From contig JABWCP010000011.1 of NCBI GenBank assembly GCA_013360215.1, positions 25,164 to 89,163 of the forward strand: 64,000 nt of DNA. The letters are read 5' to 3'. Origin of the DNA: a bacterium (GTDB lineage: Bacteria > CLD3 > SB21). Shown here one piece after another: positions 25,927-35,661 of this stretch. The notes beneath the pieces were generated by a model, which was given only the letters and a program-made list of their open reading frames with translations, did not search any database and was not told the origin of the DNA. How positions within the stretch are numbered: the first letter of the stretch is position 1; each line of letters begins with the position of its first letter. The position numbers and the translations under genes were made by a program.

Positions 25927-28272
25927 ATGTATAAAATGTTAGTAAAGAATTTAATTTTTTTAGCGTTGTTTGTTACCGTCGCTGTAGTCACTGGCCAAGA
26001 AACCGGTGTGATCACGGGCGTGGTCATTGACGCGAAAACCAAAGAGTATCTTGCCGGAGTGAATGTGCAGATACTGGGCACAACGCGCGGAACGGTAGCC
26101 GATATCAACGGGCAGTACCGGTTGGATAAATTGGCCGGTGGGACATACCGCCTGCAATTTTCACTGATCGGATATGCGCCGCTCATCAAGACCGATGTCA
26201 TTGTCACGGGGAACAAGCCGTTTCGGCTCAATGTTGCAATGGAAGCGGAAAGTATCGAAGGCGACGAAGTGATCGTAACGGCGGGATATTTTGAAGAGCA
26301 AAATCAAACTAAGACGAGCACGGCTAATCTATCCCGTGAAGAAATACGGCGATTTCCCGGCGGTTTTGAAGACGTCGTGCAAACAGTGGCTACACTGCCC
26401 GGTGTGGCGGTCAATGGCGGCGGTGGACGCAATGATTTACTGGTGCGCGGCGGCGGTCCGTCAGAAAATTTGTATATCGTCAACGGGTTGGAAATTCCCA
26501 ATATCAATCACTTTGGCACGCAGGGAAACAACGGCGGTTCGCTGAGTTTCATTAACCTGGATTTCGTGGATAATGTTGATTTTTCGACAGGCGGTTTTTC
26601 GGCACGGTACGGTGACAAGATGTCATCCGTCACACAACTTACATTGCGAAGCGGACGCGATGATCGTATCGGCGGTAAAGGGCTGATCTCGGCGACGCAA
26701 TTTGGCGTCAACACCGAAGGACCATTGGGAAAAAGCGGAAACTTTATCATGTCGGCCCGACGGAGTTATCTGGATTTTATTTTCAAAGCCGCCGGATTTG
26801 CTTTCGTGCCGAGGTACACGGATTTTAATGTGATCGGTCAATACGAACCATCGCCGCGTGATAAATTCACTTTTCTCGCATTGACGGCACTTGATGATGT
26901 GAGTAAAAATAATGAAAAACGGAAAGATCGTATTTTTAATTCCGGGCTTCTTGATAATGAACAATTCATACAAGTCGTCGGTGCCAGTTACCAGCACAAC
27001 CTTGAAAAAGGATTTTGGCAGGCTACAGCCAATGTCAATTTTTCAGGATATCGTTTTTCACAAAAAGATACGACGCTGCGCGAATATTATAACAGCCGTG
27101 CCAACGAAGTGGAAACGAATGCTTCCGTTCAGCGGTATTTTGTGATTAATAAATCCATGGGTATTTTGACCGGATTGAGTATGAAATCCGTCAATAATCG
27201 CAATGAAACCGTATTTGGTGATACGATCGTGGATCGCAACGGTAATCGTATACCCGCGGATTCGCTGGGCCTAGCGGGATTGGATGAAACACGTGCGTCA
27301 GCGTATAAATACGGCGGGTTTACGGAAATGGATTGGGTCGTGTCGCCGCGCCTCAATGCTAATGCAGGTTTACGCGTAGATCGGTACTCGGCTTTGGAAA
27401 AAACAACGTATGTTGCTCCGCGTTTGGCATTCAAATATAAAATATCGGACAAATCCAATCTTAAATTGAGCGGCGGAACCTATTATCAATCGCCATCGTA
27501 CGTATGGTTAGTCAATCCGGCTAATAAAAAACTCAAAGCATTGCGCAACGACATGGTCGTAGCGGGTGCGGACCGTTTATTGCGTCCGGATGTGAAGTTA
27601 TCCATTGAGACATATTACAAAAAGTACAGTCATCTGCCGACCGGAACACAACAAGGTATCAATGATTATATCGTCATTACAAGCACCGGCACCGGGTTTG
27701 GTGGGCGCGAAGATAATTTTCAATCCTTCGGATATACGACGTTGGTTTCGCGTGCAACTGGAAAAGCGTTTGGTGTCGAAATGTTACTTCAAAAGAAATT
27801 TTCTGACATACCATGTTACGGTCAAATCAGTATTACGGTGGGTAAAAGTACAGTGGTAGCGGGTAACGGTAAAACCTATCCCAATCCGTTTGATCAGCGC
27901 TTTATTTTAAATGTTTCCGGCGGTTATAAATTGAATACCAAATGGGAATTCAGCGGTAAGTTTCGCTATTTTACCGGCGCTCCGTATACACCGGTTTATC
28001 GTCCTCAGGATAATCCCGTGCAACCGGGTGTCGTTCAAAATCTTCCGGATGAGTACCTTTCCAAACGTCTGGGAGCGAGCCATCATCTGGACTTACGCGC
28101 GGATCGGTATTTTAATTATGAACATTGGCGGCTTATTATTTTTATGGACGTACAAAATGTATATAACTACAAAGTCAAAACGCCGCCGTCGTACGATTTC
28201 GCGGAGGATAAAGTGACCCGTGGTGATCGCATAGGGATACTGCCTACGATCGGTATCAGTGCTGAATTTTAA
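25927..28272 (+). CDS. TonB-dependent outer-membrane receptor
   Basis: A 781-residue outer-membrane receptor. A signal peptide (about residues 1-23) is followed by a carboxypeptidase-regulatory-like domain (about 27-110, GVVIDAKTKEYLAGVNVQI), a plug domain (about 130-235, with RNDLLVRGGGPSENLYIVNGLEIPN in its core) and a beta-barrel to a C-terminal aromatic residue (ISAEF). No SusD partner follows, so it is a stand-alone receptor rather than a SusCD pair. The substrate is unknown; the adjacent M28 peptidase hints at peptides (inference). A terminator-like hairpin lies just before the start. Confidence 0.93.
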   Translation: MYKMLVKNLIFLALFVTVAVVTGQETGVITGVVIDAKTKEYLAGVNVQILGTTRGTVADINGQYRLDKLAGGTYRLQFSLIGYAPLIKTDVIVTGNKPFRLNVAMEAESIEGDEVIVTAGYFEEQNQTKTSTANLSREEIRRFPGGFEDVVQTVATLPGVAVNGGGGRNDLLVRGGGPSENLYIVNGLEIPNINHFGTQGNNGGSLSFINLDFVDNVDFSTGGFSARYGDKMSSVTQLTLRSGRDDRIGGKGLISATQFGVNTEGPLGKSGNFIMSARRSYLDFIFKAAGFAFVPRYTDFNVIGQYEPSPRDKFTFLALTALDDVSKNNEKRKDRIFNSGLLDNEQFIQVVGASYQHNLEKGFWQATANVNFSGYRFSQKDTTLREYYNSRANEVETNASVQRYFVINKSMGILTGLSMKSVNNRNETVFGDTIVDRNGNRIPADSLGLAGLDETRASAYKYGGFTEMDWVVSPRLNANAGLRVDRYSALEKTTYVAPRLAFKYKISDKSNLKLSGGTYYQSPSYVWLVNPANKKLKALRNDMVVAGADRLLRPDVKLSIETYYKKYSHLPTGTQQGINDYIVITSTGTGFGGREDNFQSFGYTTLVSRATGKAFGVEMLLQKKFSDIPCYGQISITVGKSTVVAGNGKTYPNPFDQRFILNVSGGYKLNTKWEFSGKFRYFTGAPYTPVYRPQDNPVQPGVVQNLPDEYLSKRLGASHHLDLRADRYFNYEHWRLIIFMDVQNVYNYKVKTPPSYDFAEDKVTRGDRIGILPTIGISAEF

Positions 28273-28288
28273 TCTAATGGAGAAGGAT

Positions 28289-29887
28289 ATGCCGAAAATA
28301 TTGATTTGCGTAGTCGTCCTGAACCTAACCGGTTGTGGTTTTTTTATCACGCCCCGCTCTTCAGACCAGGCATCCATTCGCGAGGAAAATTTAGTGGCTC
28401 ATTTGACGTATCTTGCATCGGACGAATTAGAAGGACGGGAGGCGGGTACACGCGGAGAAAAATTAGCTGCCGGTTATATCGCCTCACAGTTAAGACAAAA
28501 CGGTGTTAAACCTTTTGCGCTCGCCCGAACGGCGGACGGCCGAGACAGTCTGTCGTATTTTCAGGAATTTTCTTCGACCAAAATTGCGATCGGCAAACAT
28601 TCATCCGTGATTTTTTATGACAGCGCAAGCGGGAATTCGTACACCATGCCTTATGCCGAAACATTTAGTAATTTTCATGAATATGTAGATAATTGTAATA
28701 CTTCTGCACCGCTCGTTTTTGCCGGGTTTGGTATCACGGCGCCGGAATACGGATACGATGATTATGCAGGTCTGGATGTACGCGGTAAAGTCGTATTAGT
28801 GCTTGATGGTGAACCGACATCGGATGATGATCAGTTTTTCGACGGGAAAATAGTAAGTTCGTATAGTAGCGCTTTATTTTATAAGAGGCATCGGGCAAAG
28901 GAATTGGGTGCGGCTGTGTTGTTTGTGTTATCATACCAAGCGCTTTTGGAAAAATGGGATGACTATGTGGATTTCTTCGGATCCAGCCGCATGATTTTTG
29001 ATCCATCGGTTTTACCAAAATCGGAGGGCGAACGGGTTCCTTTTTATTATTGCCATATGGCATTTGCCAAACGTGCATTGGCATCCGCTGAGACGAATTT
29101 TGAACAAATTCAATCTAAGGCGCAGTCGGGTGCGATGGTGCCGCGGTTTACTGTGAAAAATATACGTTGCGATGTACGTGTCGAACGCACGGTTACAGAA
29201 GTGAAAGCGATGAATATTATCGGTAAAATCGAAGGCCATGATCCGGTATTGAAAAATGAATATGTGGCTATCGGGGCACATTTCGATCATTTGGGAGTCA
29301 ATGCGTCGGCCGCCATATTTAATGGGGCGGATGATGACGGTTCCGGCACGGCCGCAGTTTTGGAAACGGTTCGTTCGGTATTTGTTTCACAACAAAATAA
29401 ACGTTCGGTATTAGTTGTATTTCACGGAGCGGAAGAAAAAGGGCTGATTGGTTCAAAGTATCTGACCGATCCGGCCACCGTCAACGCGTGGGCATGGAAA
29501 GACGTCACTGCACAAATTAATATGGATATGGTAGGAAGGGAAAGTGTAGATAGTATTTATGTGATCGGCTCGGGCCGCCTTAGTTCACAACTCAAATCAA
29601 CCAATGAATCCATTAATCGCGGAACGGGCTACTTTCATTTTGATTACACATTTGATCGCGACGATGATCCTAATCAATATTACTACCGAAGCGATCACTA
29701 TAATTATGCCAAATTAGGTATTCCCATCGTTTTTTTCTTTGACGGCATGACGTCCGATTATCACAAACCCAGCGATGATGTTGCTAAGATCAATTTCAAA
29801 AAATTATACAAAATCACCGATCATACGCGCCGGCTATTGATGAATCTGACCAATAGGCCGGAGCGACTTGTCGTGGATAAACGCTAA
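28289..29887 (+). CDS. M28-family zinc aminopeptidase lipoprotein with PA-like domain
   Basis: A 532-residue exported peptidase with a lipobox-like LTGCG in the leader. An inserted protease-associated-like domain (about residues 140-260) carries DDYAGLDVRGKVVLVLDG. The M28 catalytic core shows the co-catalytic zinc ligands and acids: GAHFDHLG, NGADDDGSG, FHGAEEKGLIGS, NMDMVGR and the late RSDHYNYAKLGIP. The start at 28289 has GGAGAAGG upstream; a frame opening at 28259 overlaps the receptor stop. It probably trims peptides for uptake. Confidence 0.92.
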   Translation: MPKILICVVVLNLTGCGFFITPRSSDQASIREENLVAHLTYLASDELEGREAGTRGEKLAAGYIASQLRQNGVKPFALARTADGRDSLSYFQEFSSTKIAIGKHSSVIFYDSASGNSYTMPYAETFSNFHEYVDNCNTSAPLVFAGFGITAPEYGYDDYAGLDVRGKVVLVLDGEPTSDDDQFFDGKIVSSYSSALFYKRHRAKELGAAVLFVLSYQALLEKWDDYVDFFGSSRMIFDPSVLPKSEGERVPFYYCHMAFAKRALASAETNFEQIQSKAQSGAMVPRFTVKNIRCDVRVERTVTEVKAMNIIGKIEGHDPVLKNEYVAIGAHFDHLGVNASAAIFNGADDDGSGTAAVLETVRSVFVSQQNKRSVLVVFHGAEEKGLIGSKYLTDPATVNAWAWKDVTAQINMDMVGRESVDSIYVIGSGRLSSQLKSTNESINRGTGYFHFDYTFDRDDDPNQYYYRSDHYNYAKLGIPIVFFFDGMTSDYHKPSDDVAKINFKKLYKITDHTRRLLMNLTNRPERLVVDKR

Positions 29888-29890
29888 ACG

Positions 29891-30484
29891 ATGTTTCTCC
29901 GTCGTAAGGAAATAAATATAGACGAATTTCTGCGCCCCGGATCGCGCGGGCACGGCTATGTTGTTAATTTTCATCGTAAATACTTCGATGTGTTCCGCGG
30001 TACAGATTTGGAAAATCAGGACGCATTCATCAATGAGGTATATATCGGGTTATCGTCTATTCGCGAAGAGAGCATTCGCGAAAAAGCCGATCATTATCTG
30101 ATGAAAGCCGTTTATTTTCGTTGCTGGCGTTTATTTGAAGATAGTAAAGTATACAAACAGTCCGAAGTACCGGCGAGCCGTGCGCAACGCGACAATGAAG
30201 ATGATGATGCCGTAACGCGTGCGCCCTCGACGACCCCGCTACCTGATTCACCTCTTTTAGCTCAAGATTTGCTTGAACATATCCATCGTTTTCGTATGAC
30301 ATTGAATTCGCGAGAGATCGTGATACTCAATGGGCTGATTGATGAACTGACTGTTGCTGAAATTGCTCGAAAAGCCGGAATCACAATAAATTATGCAGGC
30401 GTACTGATACACAGAGTACGTGAAGCGTTACATGTTTATTTAGAAGTTATCGGGTATTTCAAAAAAAATAAAAAAAAGTTGTAA
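29891..30484 (+). CDS. Divergent ECF-type RNA polymerase sigma factor
   Basis: A 197-residue protein with ECF sigma features. An N-terminal region 2-like helix set (about residues 20-90, DLENQDAFINEVYIGL) leads through an acidic, Pro/Ser/Thr-rich linker to a region 4-like helix-turn-helix (about 140-185, TLNSREIVILNGLIDELTVAEIARKAGI then NYAGVLIHRVREAL). The region 2 match is weak. It starts 3 bases after the M28 peptidase stop and 66 bases before a single-pass membrane protein that is a candidate anti-sigma factor. Confidence 0.75.
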   Translation: MFLRRKEINIDEFLRPGSRGHGYVVNFHRKYFDVFRGTDLENQDAFINEVYIGLSSIREESIREKADHYLMKAVYFRCWRLFEDSKVYKQSEVPASRAQRDNEDDDAVTRAPSTTPLPDSPLLAQDLLEHIHRFRMTLNSREIVILNGLIDELTVAEIARKAGITINYAGVLIHRVREALHVYLEVIGYFKKNKKKL

Positions 30485-30550
30485 GTATTTTATTGCTATC
30501 CGTACTTACTGTTTGTGAGGAGTTAGTTTAGTGCAAAAAAAGGCCGTATT

Positions 30551-31600
30551 ATGACAGATGATGAGAAAAAAATAAATCTAGATTTCTTGGACCCGTTACG
30601 TCAGATTCCGTCCGTGATATGGAATGCCGAGAAGATGAGCCGTTGTATTCACGGGTACTCCGTTATGAGTAAATATGAACGGGATTGGTTTGATACGCAG
30701 ATTCGTGAAGAAGATTCCGCCCGTAATCTTTTTGAACAAGTATTTGATGATGATATTCTTTTGGATCCGTCCTATCGCACAGAATCTCCGCTCATACAAA
30801 AAATGAGCAAAGGAATCCAAATACGCTGTGCGACGGGACTGACATTGCAAATAGATCAATCCACGGCGTTGATTTCTGAAGCGGGTCCGACGTGGATCGG
30901 CCAAAGCGCATTAATTACGTCGGTAGGGTGGTCCTTACGGATTCTTGAAGTACAAACAGGGTTAAGGTTACCATGCGCATCGCTATCTGAACAATTTTTT
31001 AGCGAACTTAAAGTTTGTAGTGTTTCGCTTGCCGATAAAGAAAATTTAGTTCGCACAGATAGGCCTGTATGGTATATTTGGTCGGCCGCTGCAACGATTG
31101 TCGTGATGATCATGGCCGGTATATGGTGGCTGCAGAAGCCGACTGAAGTTTTAACGACGGATACGAAGCCTGATATTTCCAAAGATACACTCGTGGTGCC
31201 TCAACATCACCTCACGGAACAACCCCAAGTCGCATTGCCTCTGCAGCAAACACCAAAGCCGAACAAAGAAAAATTATTGGCAGCGCATTTCGAACCGAAT
31301 GCCGTTCTTGAAAATTTTATCGGACGTACATACCGCGCGGAGGTACGTATAGAAATAATCCAGCCCTCTTCTGGGGATACGCTTCGCGGGCCTTTGGTTT
31401 TTACTTGGAAAAAATCGGATCCTAATGTAAATGTTACGGTAAATATTTTAAACAATCGTAATGCTTCGGTATGGGAAGCTAATACGAAAGAAGATCAATT
31501 GTCGTATAACGGTGTATTGACACCGGGATTGTATTATTGGATTATCAAGTCCGGTGATGTGCGTCTTGATGTACGAAAATTTTATATTCCTGTTCAGTAA
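30551..31600 (+). CDS. Single-pass membrane protein, candidate anti-sigma factor
   Basis: A 349-residue protein with a cytoplasmic region (about residues 1-173), one membrane span (WSAAATIVVMIMAGIWWLQ, about 176-194), a Pro/Thr/Gln-rich periplasmic linker and a C-terminal strand-rich domain (IQPSSGDTLRGPLVFTWKK, then LTPGLYYWIIKSGDVRLDVRKFYI) that looks immunoglobulin- or carbohydrate-binding-like. I do not recognise a zinc-finger or FecR domain, so the anti-sigma role rests on its position after the sigma gene and its topology. The 3' end overlaps the convergent CHAT gene by 7 bases. Confidence 0.75.
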   Translation: MTDDEKKINLDFLDPLRQIPSVIWNAEKMSRCIHGYSVMSKYERDWFDTQIREEDSARNLFEQVFDDDILLDPSYRTESPLIQKMSKGIQIRCATGLTLQIDQSTALISEAGPTWIGQSALITSVGWSLRILEVQTGLRLPCASLSEQFFSELKVCSVSLADKENLVRTDRPVWYIWSAAATIVVMIMAGIWWLQKPTEVLTTDTKPDISKDTLVVPQHHLTEQPQVALPLQQTPKPNKEKLLAAHFEPNAVLENFIGRTYRAEVRIEIIQPSSGDTLRGPLVFTWKKSDPNVNVTVNILNNRNASVWEANTKEDQLSYNGVLTPGLYYWIIKSGDVRLDVRKFYIPVQ

Positions 31601-34600
31601 CCGATCAAAACAAACGCGCCCCAATCGCCGGGGTAGGATGTGTGTTGTTGTGCTATCCATCGTTTTTGTGTTTTTTGCAGCGCCAGGCTCAGGTTTTTTT
31701 CAGTAAAGACATTACGATAAAACTCTGTCATAAATTCGGCCGTCAAACGGTCATCTACCGGCCAGAGTGACACAAGCACGTGTCTTGCTCCGGCGTAAAT
31801 GAAGCCCCGTGTTAATCCGATCACCCCTTCGCCTTTTTCGATTTTTCCCAGCGCCGTTTTGCAGGCACTGAGTGTTACCAAGTGGGCTTTGAGACGGAGG
31901 TTGTATATTTCTCCGGCATATAATATATCTTCTTTCACGTCAACCGAGTCGTCGGAGTAAAGAGCAATGCCTGATAATTTCGGATTCACTTCATTTATAA
32001 AACCGTGACTGGCCACGTGGATATAACCGTAATGGATCAAGGTGTCATTTAATACTTGTTTTTTTGTTGCCGCACGGTGGACTATGATTTTAGAATCCAA
32101 TTTTCTTTGGGAAAAGAGCGATTTAATTTGTTTTACCTCTTGAATACTGTAGGGTAAAGTCGGAAAACCTTCCCCCTTTTGCTGGATTTGTCGTGAAGAG
32201 GTTTTTGTTGAGTCGTAAAATTTATATGATTGAATATCGCCGCTCGTTACGCTGTCATCAAATACCGGTGCAATGCCATAGAATGAATTGGGTGCGATTG
32301 TAGAATGGGATGATAATAGCATATCTGCTGACATTAAATACTGTATCGAATAATCCTCAGATAGATAACGAGCACGCGTATTTTGTTTATCACCTTCGGT
32401 AAGCTTTGCTTTCATTAATAATGTTTCAAACGGTAAATAATATAACATGCCGTCCGGAATAATAATTAGTGGGGTTCCTATGGCTATTGATTCCAACGAA
32501 GGTTTAACCCATTGATTATAAAATGCTATTGAATACCTCTCATACGAAGAAATATCAAGATCAGTAAGTCCTTGACGTATATGTCTAATAGTGTATTCAA
32601 AGGTACTGTCTTTGCTTTGAGCAATCATGGTTTTAGTTTTATCCGTCAATCGGATAATCATAATCAAGGAATCACCGACAAAATAATCCAAAACGACACC
32701 CGGCCTGATTTTCAGATGATTTTGAATATCTGAAATATTCGGCACGGTGATATCATATTTTAACTGATAGTAAGCAGGGTTTGTTTTTTCAATCGACTGC
32801 TGCAGAGTTTCGTATCTGCTTTTTAGGTCGAAAAGTATTTTAGCTGTGTATGATTGTTCGTCTGAATTATTGAATTTACTGCTCTGTGGCGATGGTGTGT
32901 ATTTTGTTTCATAGAAAGCAATTTGAGTTTTTAACTCGCGTTCTAAGCGGAGAATCGAATCGGAAATTGTAGCAAAATTCCGAACCTGGAGTTCATGTAG
33001 AGCTTCACGTAATGTCCCGGCTTTACTGCGTTGTGACATAACAAATGCGCGATCAATCCATTTATTGTCGGAAGTAATATAATAGGCTTCAGAGATAGTT
33101 TTTAATGCCGATTCATAGATTATTTTGGCTTTGGAACCTAAAAAGATTTTGGATCCTTCAAGGCGGTAACCTTGACGGAGAATATCTATCCATGATGCCG
33201 TAAGGTTATAAACATTATAGGATTCTTCTAAGTACAACAATTTCTTTGTTCGATCGTATTGCTTTTTAAGAAGCCGTGCTTTTTGAGCGAGGATAACAAT
33301 TGTACCGGTTTCAGGGCGGATCAATTGCAGAGGAGGATTTTCACTAATTGAGGAGTCAGAAAATGCTGGTAATTGTGTTATGAGAGCATTCTGAGTGTAA
33401 CGTAATGCAACTTCTACATTGTTATTTTGCTCAGCGATTTCAGCGCGATGCATCCACATCTCAGCTATTTCAGGATTTTTTGAACCAAAGGCCTTGTTTG
33501 CCATTTCGATTGCTGCAGAAAAAAGTGAGTCAGACAGGAAAAATTCTTTTCTTTTCCCATGGATAATCGCTAGGTAAGTCATGTTTTTAGCGACTTCGCC
33601 GTGAATTTTATATTTTTTTTTATTGACTGCAAAAGCTGAATCATAATAAAATAGTGCTGAATCATTATCTCCCAGTTCGCGATAAATATTTCCAATATTA
33701 CCAAGGCTCGCGGCAGCGGCAATAGAATTTATCCCGAATATATTTTGGCGAACTTGTAATGCTCTTGACTGATAGTCCAGCGCTGAACGATAGTTTTGGC
33801 GATTGTAGTTGAGGATGGCCAAATCTACATAACTCCCAGCCACATCCGGATGATTTGTCCCAAAAGCTCGGATACGAGACGATAGCGCTTTGGCATGATA
33901 ATCTGCAGATTTTTCGACATCTCCCATAATGTCATAACAGATGCCGAGATTGTCGTATATTAAGGCGGTACGTGGATGCTCATCACCCAGTGTTTTGATG
34001 CGAATGGTCAAAGCTTTTTTATAGTACTCTTCTGCCGATGTATAATCTCCAAGCCTCCTATAGATGACACCAATGTTGATATAGCTTGAGGCTACCGAAT
34101 TGTGAAATGGGCCAGAAGTAGATATTCGTATTCGCAGCGCCTCTTTAGAGTAAAATAACGCACTATCAAATTTGGATTTGTCGGAGTATATAATACCAAT
34201 CATATTATAAATAGCGGCAACATCAAAATGGTCATAACCAAGTTTCGCAATGCGAATTTGTAAAACAGAACGATTTGCCTCTAATGATGAATCTAAATCA
34301 CCTTTACTCCACAAAGTAATAGTTATAGCACTCAAAACTTTGGCGTACGACAAGTTATCTGAGCCTAGGTTTTGTTTAATTTGCTCTAAAGCCATATAGC
34401 CTTTTGTGAGAGCTAAATCATATCTGGCCACTGTGCGGTGTGTTTCAATTATTTCTGAAGCGATGTCGGCAATACGCTCCCAACATTGATGTGATTTATA
34501 TGCCTCATAAGATTGGTTTAAGTAAATGAGAGCACTGTCATATTTCAGAACTTTCAAAAACTGTTGTGCTGTAGTGTAGTCGCGTTGAGCCTGAAGCGTA

Positions 34601-34689
34601 TCTTTAAGGGTTTGTGAAAACGAATAGTCTGTAGGACAATGTAAAAACAATATTGACCATGATAGAAATAATAATGGTAGCTTATTCAT
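31594..34689 (-). CDS. TPR-CHAT caspase-like protease
   Basis: A 1031-residue exported protein. A signal peptide is followed by about ten tetratricopeptide repeats of the 42-residue kinesin-light-chain type (about residues 30-400, repeatedly ending in a KALxIRI-type helix), a helical middle, and a C-terminal CHAT peptidase domain (about 700-1031). The catalytic pair is present: His895 in VASHGF and Cys943 in LSACKTALG, followed by GVIGLTRGFIYAGARHVLVSLWPVDD. The start at 34689 has AGGGGAA upstream and overlaps the YheT-like stop (ATGA). By eye the gene is clearly more AT-rich than its neighbours. Confidence 0.93.
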   Translation of the reverse strand: MNKLPLLFLSWSILFLHCPTDYSFSQTLKDTLQAQRDYTTAQQFLKVLKYDSALIYLNQSYEAYKSHQCWERIADIASEIIETHRTVARYDLALTKGYMALEQIKQNLGSDNLSYAKVLSAITITLWSKGDLDSSLEANRSVLQIRIAKLGYDHFDVAAIYNMIGIIYSDKSKFDSALFYSKEALRIRISTSGPFHNSVASSYINIGVIYRRLGDYTSAEEYYKKALTIRIKTLGDEHPRTALIYDNLGICYDIMGDVEKSADYHAKALSSRIRAFGTNHPDVAGSYVDLAILNYNRQNYRSALDYQSRALQVRQNIFGINSIAAAASLGNIGNIYRELGDNDSALFYYDSAFAVNKKKYKIHGEVAKNMTYLAIIHGKRKEFFLSDSLFSAAIEMANKAFGSKNPEIAEMWMHRAEIAEQNNNVEVALRYTQNALITQLPAFSDSSISENPPLQLIRPETGTIVILAQKARLLKKQYDRTKKLLYLEESYNVYNLTASWIDILRQGYRLEGSKIFLGSKAKIIYESALKTISEAYYITSDNKWIDRAFVMSQRSKAGTLREALHELQVRNFATISDSILRLERELKTQIAFYETKYTPSPQSSKFNNSDEQSYTAKILFDLKSRYETLQQSIEKTNPAYYQLKYDITVPNISDIQNHLKIRPGVVLDYFVGDSLIMIIRLTDKTKTMIAQSKDSTFEYTIRHIRQGLTDLDISSYERYSIAFYNQWVKPSLESIAIGTPLIIIPDGMLYYLPFETLLMKAKLTEGDKQNTRARYLSEDYSIQYLMSADMLLSSHSTIAPNSFYGIAPVFDDSVTSGDIQSYKFYDSTKTSSRQIQQKGEGFPTLPYSIQEVKQIKSLFSQRKLDSKIIVHRAATKKQVLNDTLIHYGYIHVASHGFINEVNPKLSGIALYSDDSVDVKEDILYAGEIYNLRLKAHLVTLSACKTALGKIEKGEGVIGLTRGFIYAGARHVLVSLWPVDDRLTAEFMTEFYRNVFTEKNLSLALQKTQKRWIAQQHTSYPGDWGAFVLIGY

Positions 34690-35654
34690 GCGTTCCCCTT
34701 TACAAATGCTATAGCCCTCTCTTCCGACCAATAATAACCTTTTTTAGAAGATGCAGGAAAACCGACATGTCCTCCGTCCCGAGGCATTTCTAAAGTAATG
34801 TGAGTATGGTGTTGTATCTGTGCGATCGGAAAACACGATGGGCCTAAAAACGGATCGTTTTGTGCATTGACCAGTAATGTCGGTATCGCAATGTTATCCA
34901 AAAACGTCACGGCACTGCACCGGGACCAATAATCTTCAGCGTCGCGAAAACCATGTATCGGTGCCGTATAGCGGTCATCAAATTGGCGAAATGTTTTAAT
35001 TTCTGAAAATCCTGTGTCACTGATTTGTCCGGGAAACATCGTTGATTTCAATTTTATTTTTTCATGAAGCATGCGCAAAAAACGACGCATGTAGATGCGG
35101 CAGGCAGGAGACTCCATTGTTAATGCCGATGACTTGAGGTCCACAGGAACTGAAAATGTGACCGCTTTACGGATAGCCGGATGGACTTGATTTCCCTTGT
35201 CACCGAGATATTTGAGGGTCATGTTTCCACCCAAACTAAATCCGATCAATACAATTTCCGTATATCCTCGGCTGAGTCCATGATGTATGACGACTTCTAA
35301 GTCTTCGGTGGCTCCGCTGTGGTATGAACGCAGCAAACGATTCGATTCACCGCTGCATCCGCGATAATTCCAGGCGAGAACATTCCAACCTTCTTCATGA
35401 AATCGTTTGGCCATGCCGCGCACGTAAGTGCGCGAGGTATTCCCCTCAAGACCATGCGATAGGATTGCCAGTTTGGTTGATGTGTGCGTAGCGAGCCAAT
35501 CCAAATCCAGAAAATCATCATCCGGTGTCGTTATGCGTTCACGCGTAAATGAAACGTCATGTACTTTCCGAAATAACGTCGGAAAAATCGTTTGCACATG
35601 GCCGTTAAAAAGAAGTAATGGCGCCCGGTATGTTGATGCTTCGATTAAAGGCAT
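34686..35654 (-). CDS. YheT/ABHD-type alpha/beta hydrolase
   Basis: A 322-residue hydrolase of the YheT (UPF0017) family. It has the N-terminal HVQTIFPTLFR, SHGLEGNTSRTYVRGMA, the nucleophile elbow GFSLGGNMTLKYLG, an acid in NAQNDPFLG and a terminal His in DGGHVGF. The biochemical substrate of the family is poorly defined; esters are likely. The start at 35654 lies 7 bases after the S9 peptidase stop, so the peptidase, this gene and the CHAT gene form a coupled string. A frame running to 35687 overlaps the peptidase. Confidence 0.9.
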   Translation of the reverse strand: MPLIEASTYRAPLLLFNGHVQTIFPTLFRKVHDVSFTRERITTPDDDFLDLDWLATHTSTKLAILSHGLEGNTSRTYVRGMAKRFHEEGWNVLAWNYRGCSGESNRLLRSYHSGATEDLEVVIHHGLSRGYTEIVLIGFSLGGNMTLKYLGDKGNQVHPAIRKAVTFSVPVDLKSSALTMESPACRIYMRRFLRMLHEKIKLKSTMFPGQISDTGFSEIKTFRQFDDRYTAPIHGFRDAEDYWSRCSAVTFLDNIAIPTLLVNAQNDPFLGPSCFPIAQIQHHTHITLEMPRDGGHVGFPASSKKGYYWSEERAIAFVKGNA

Positions 35655-35661
35655 AGTCCTT

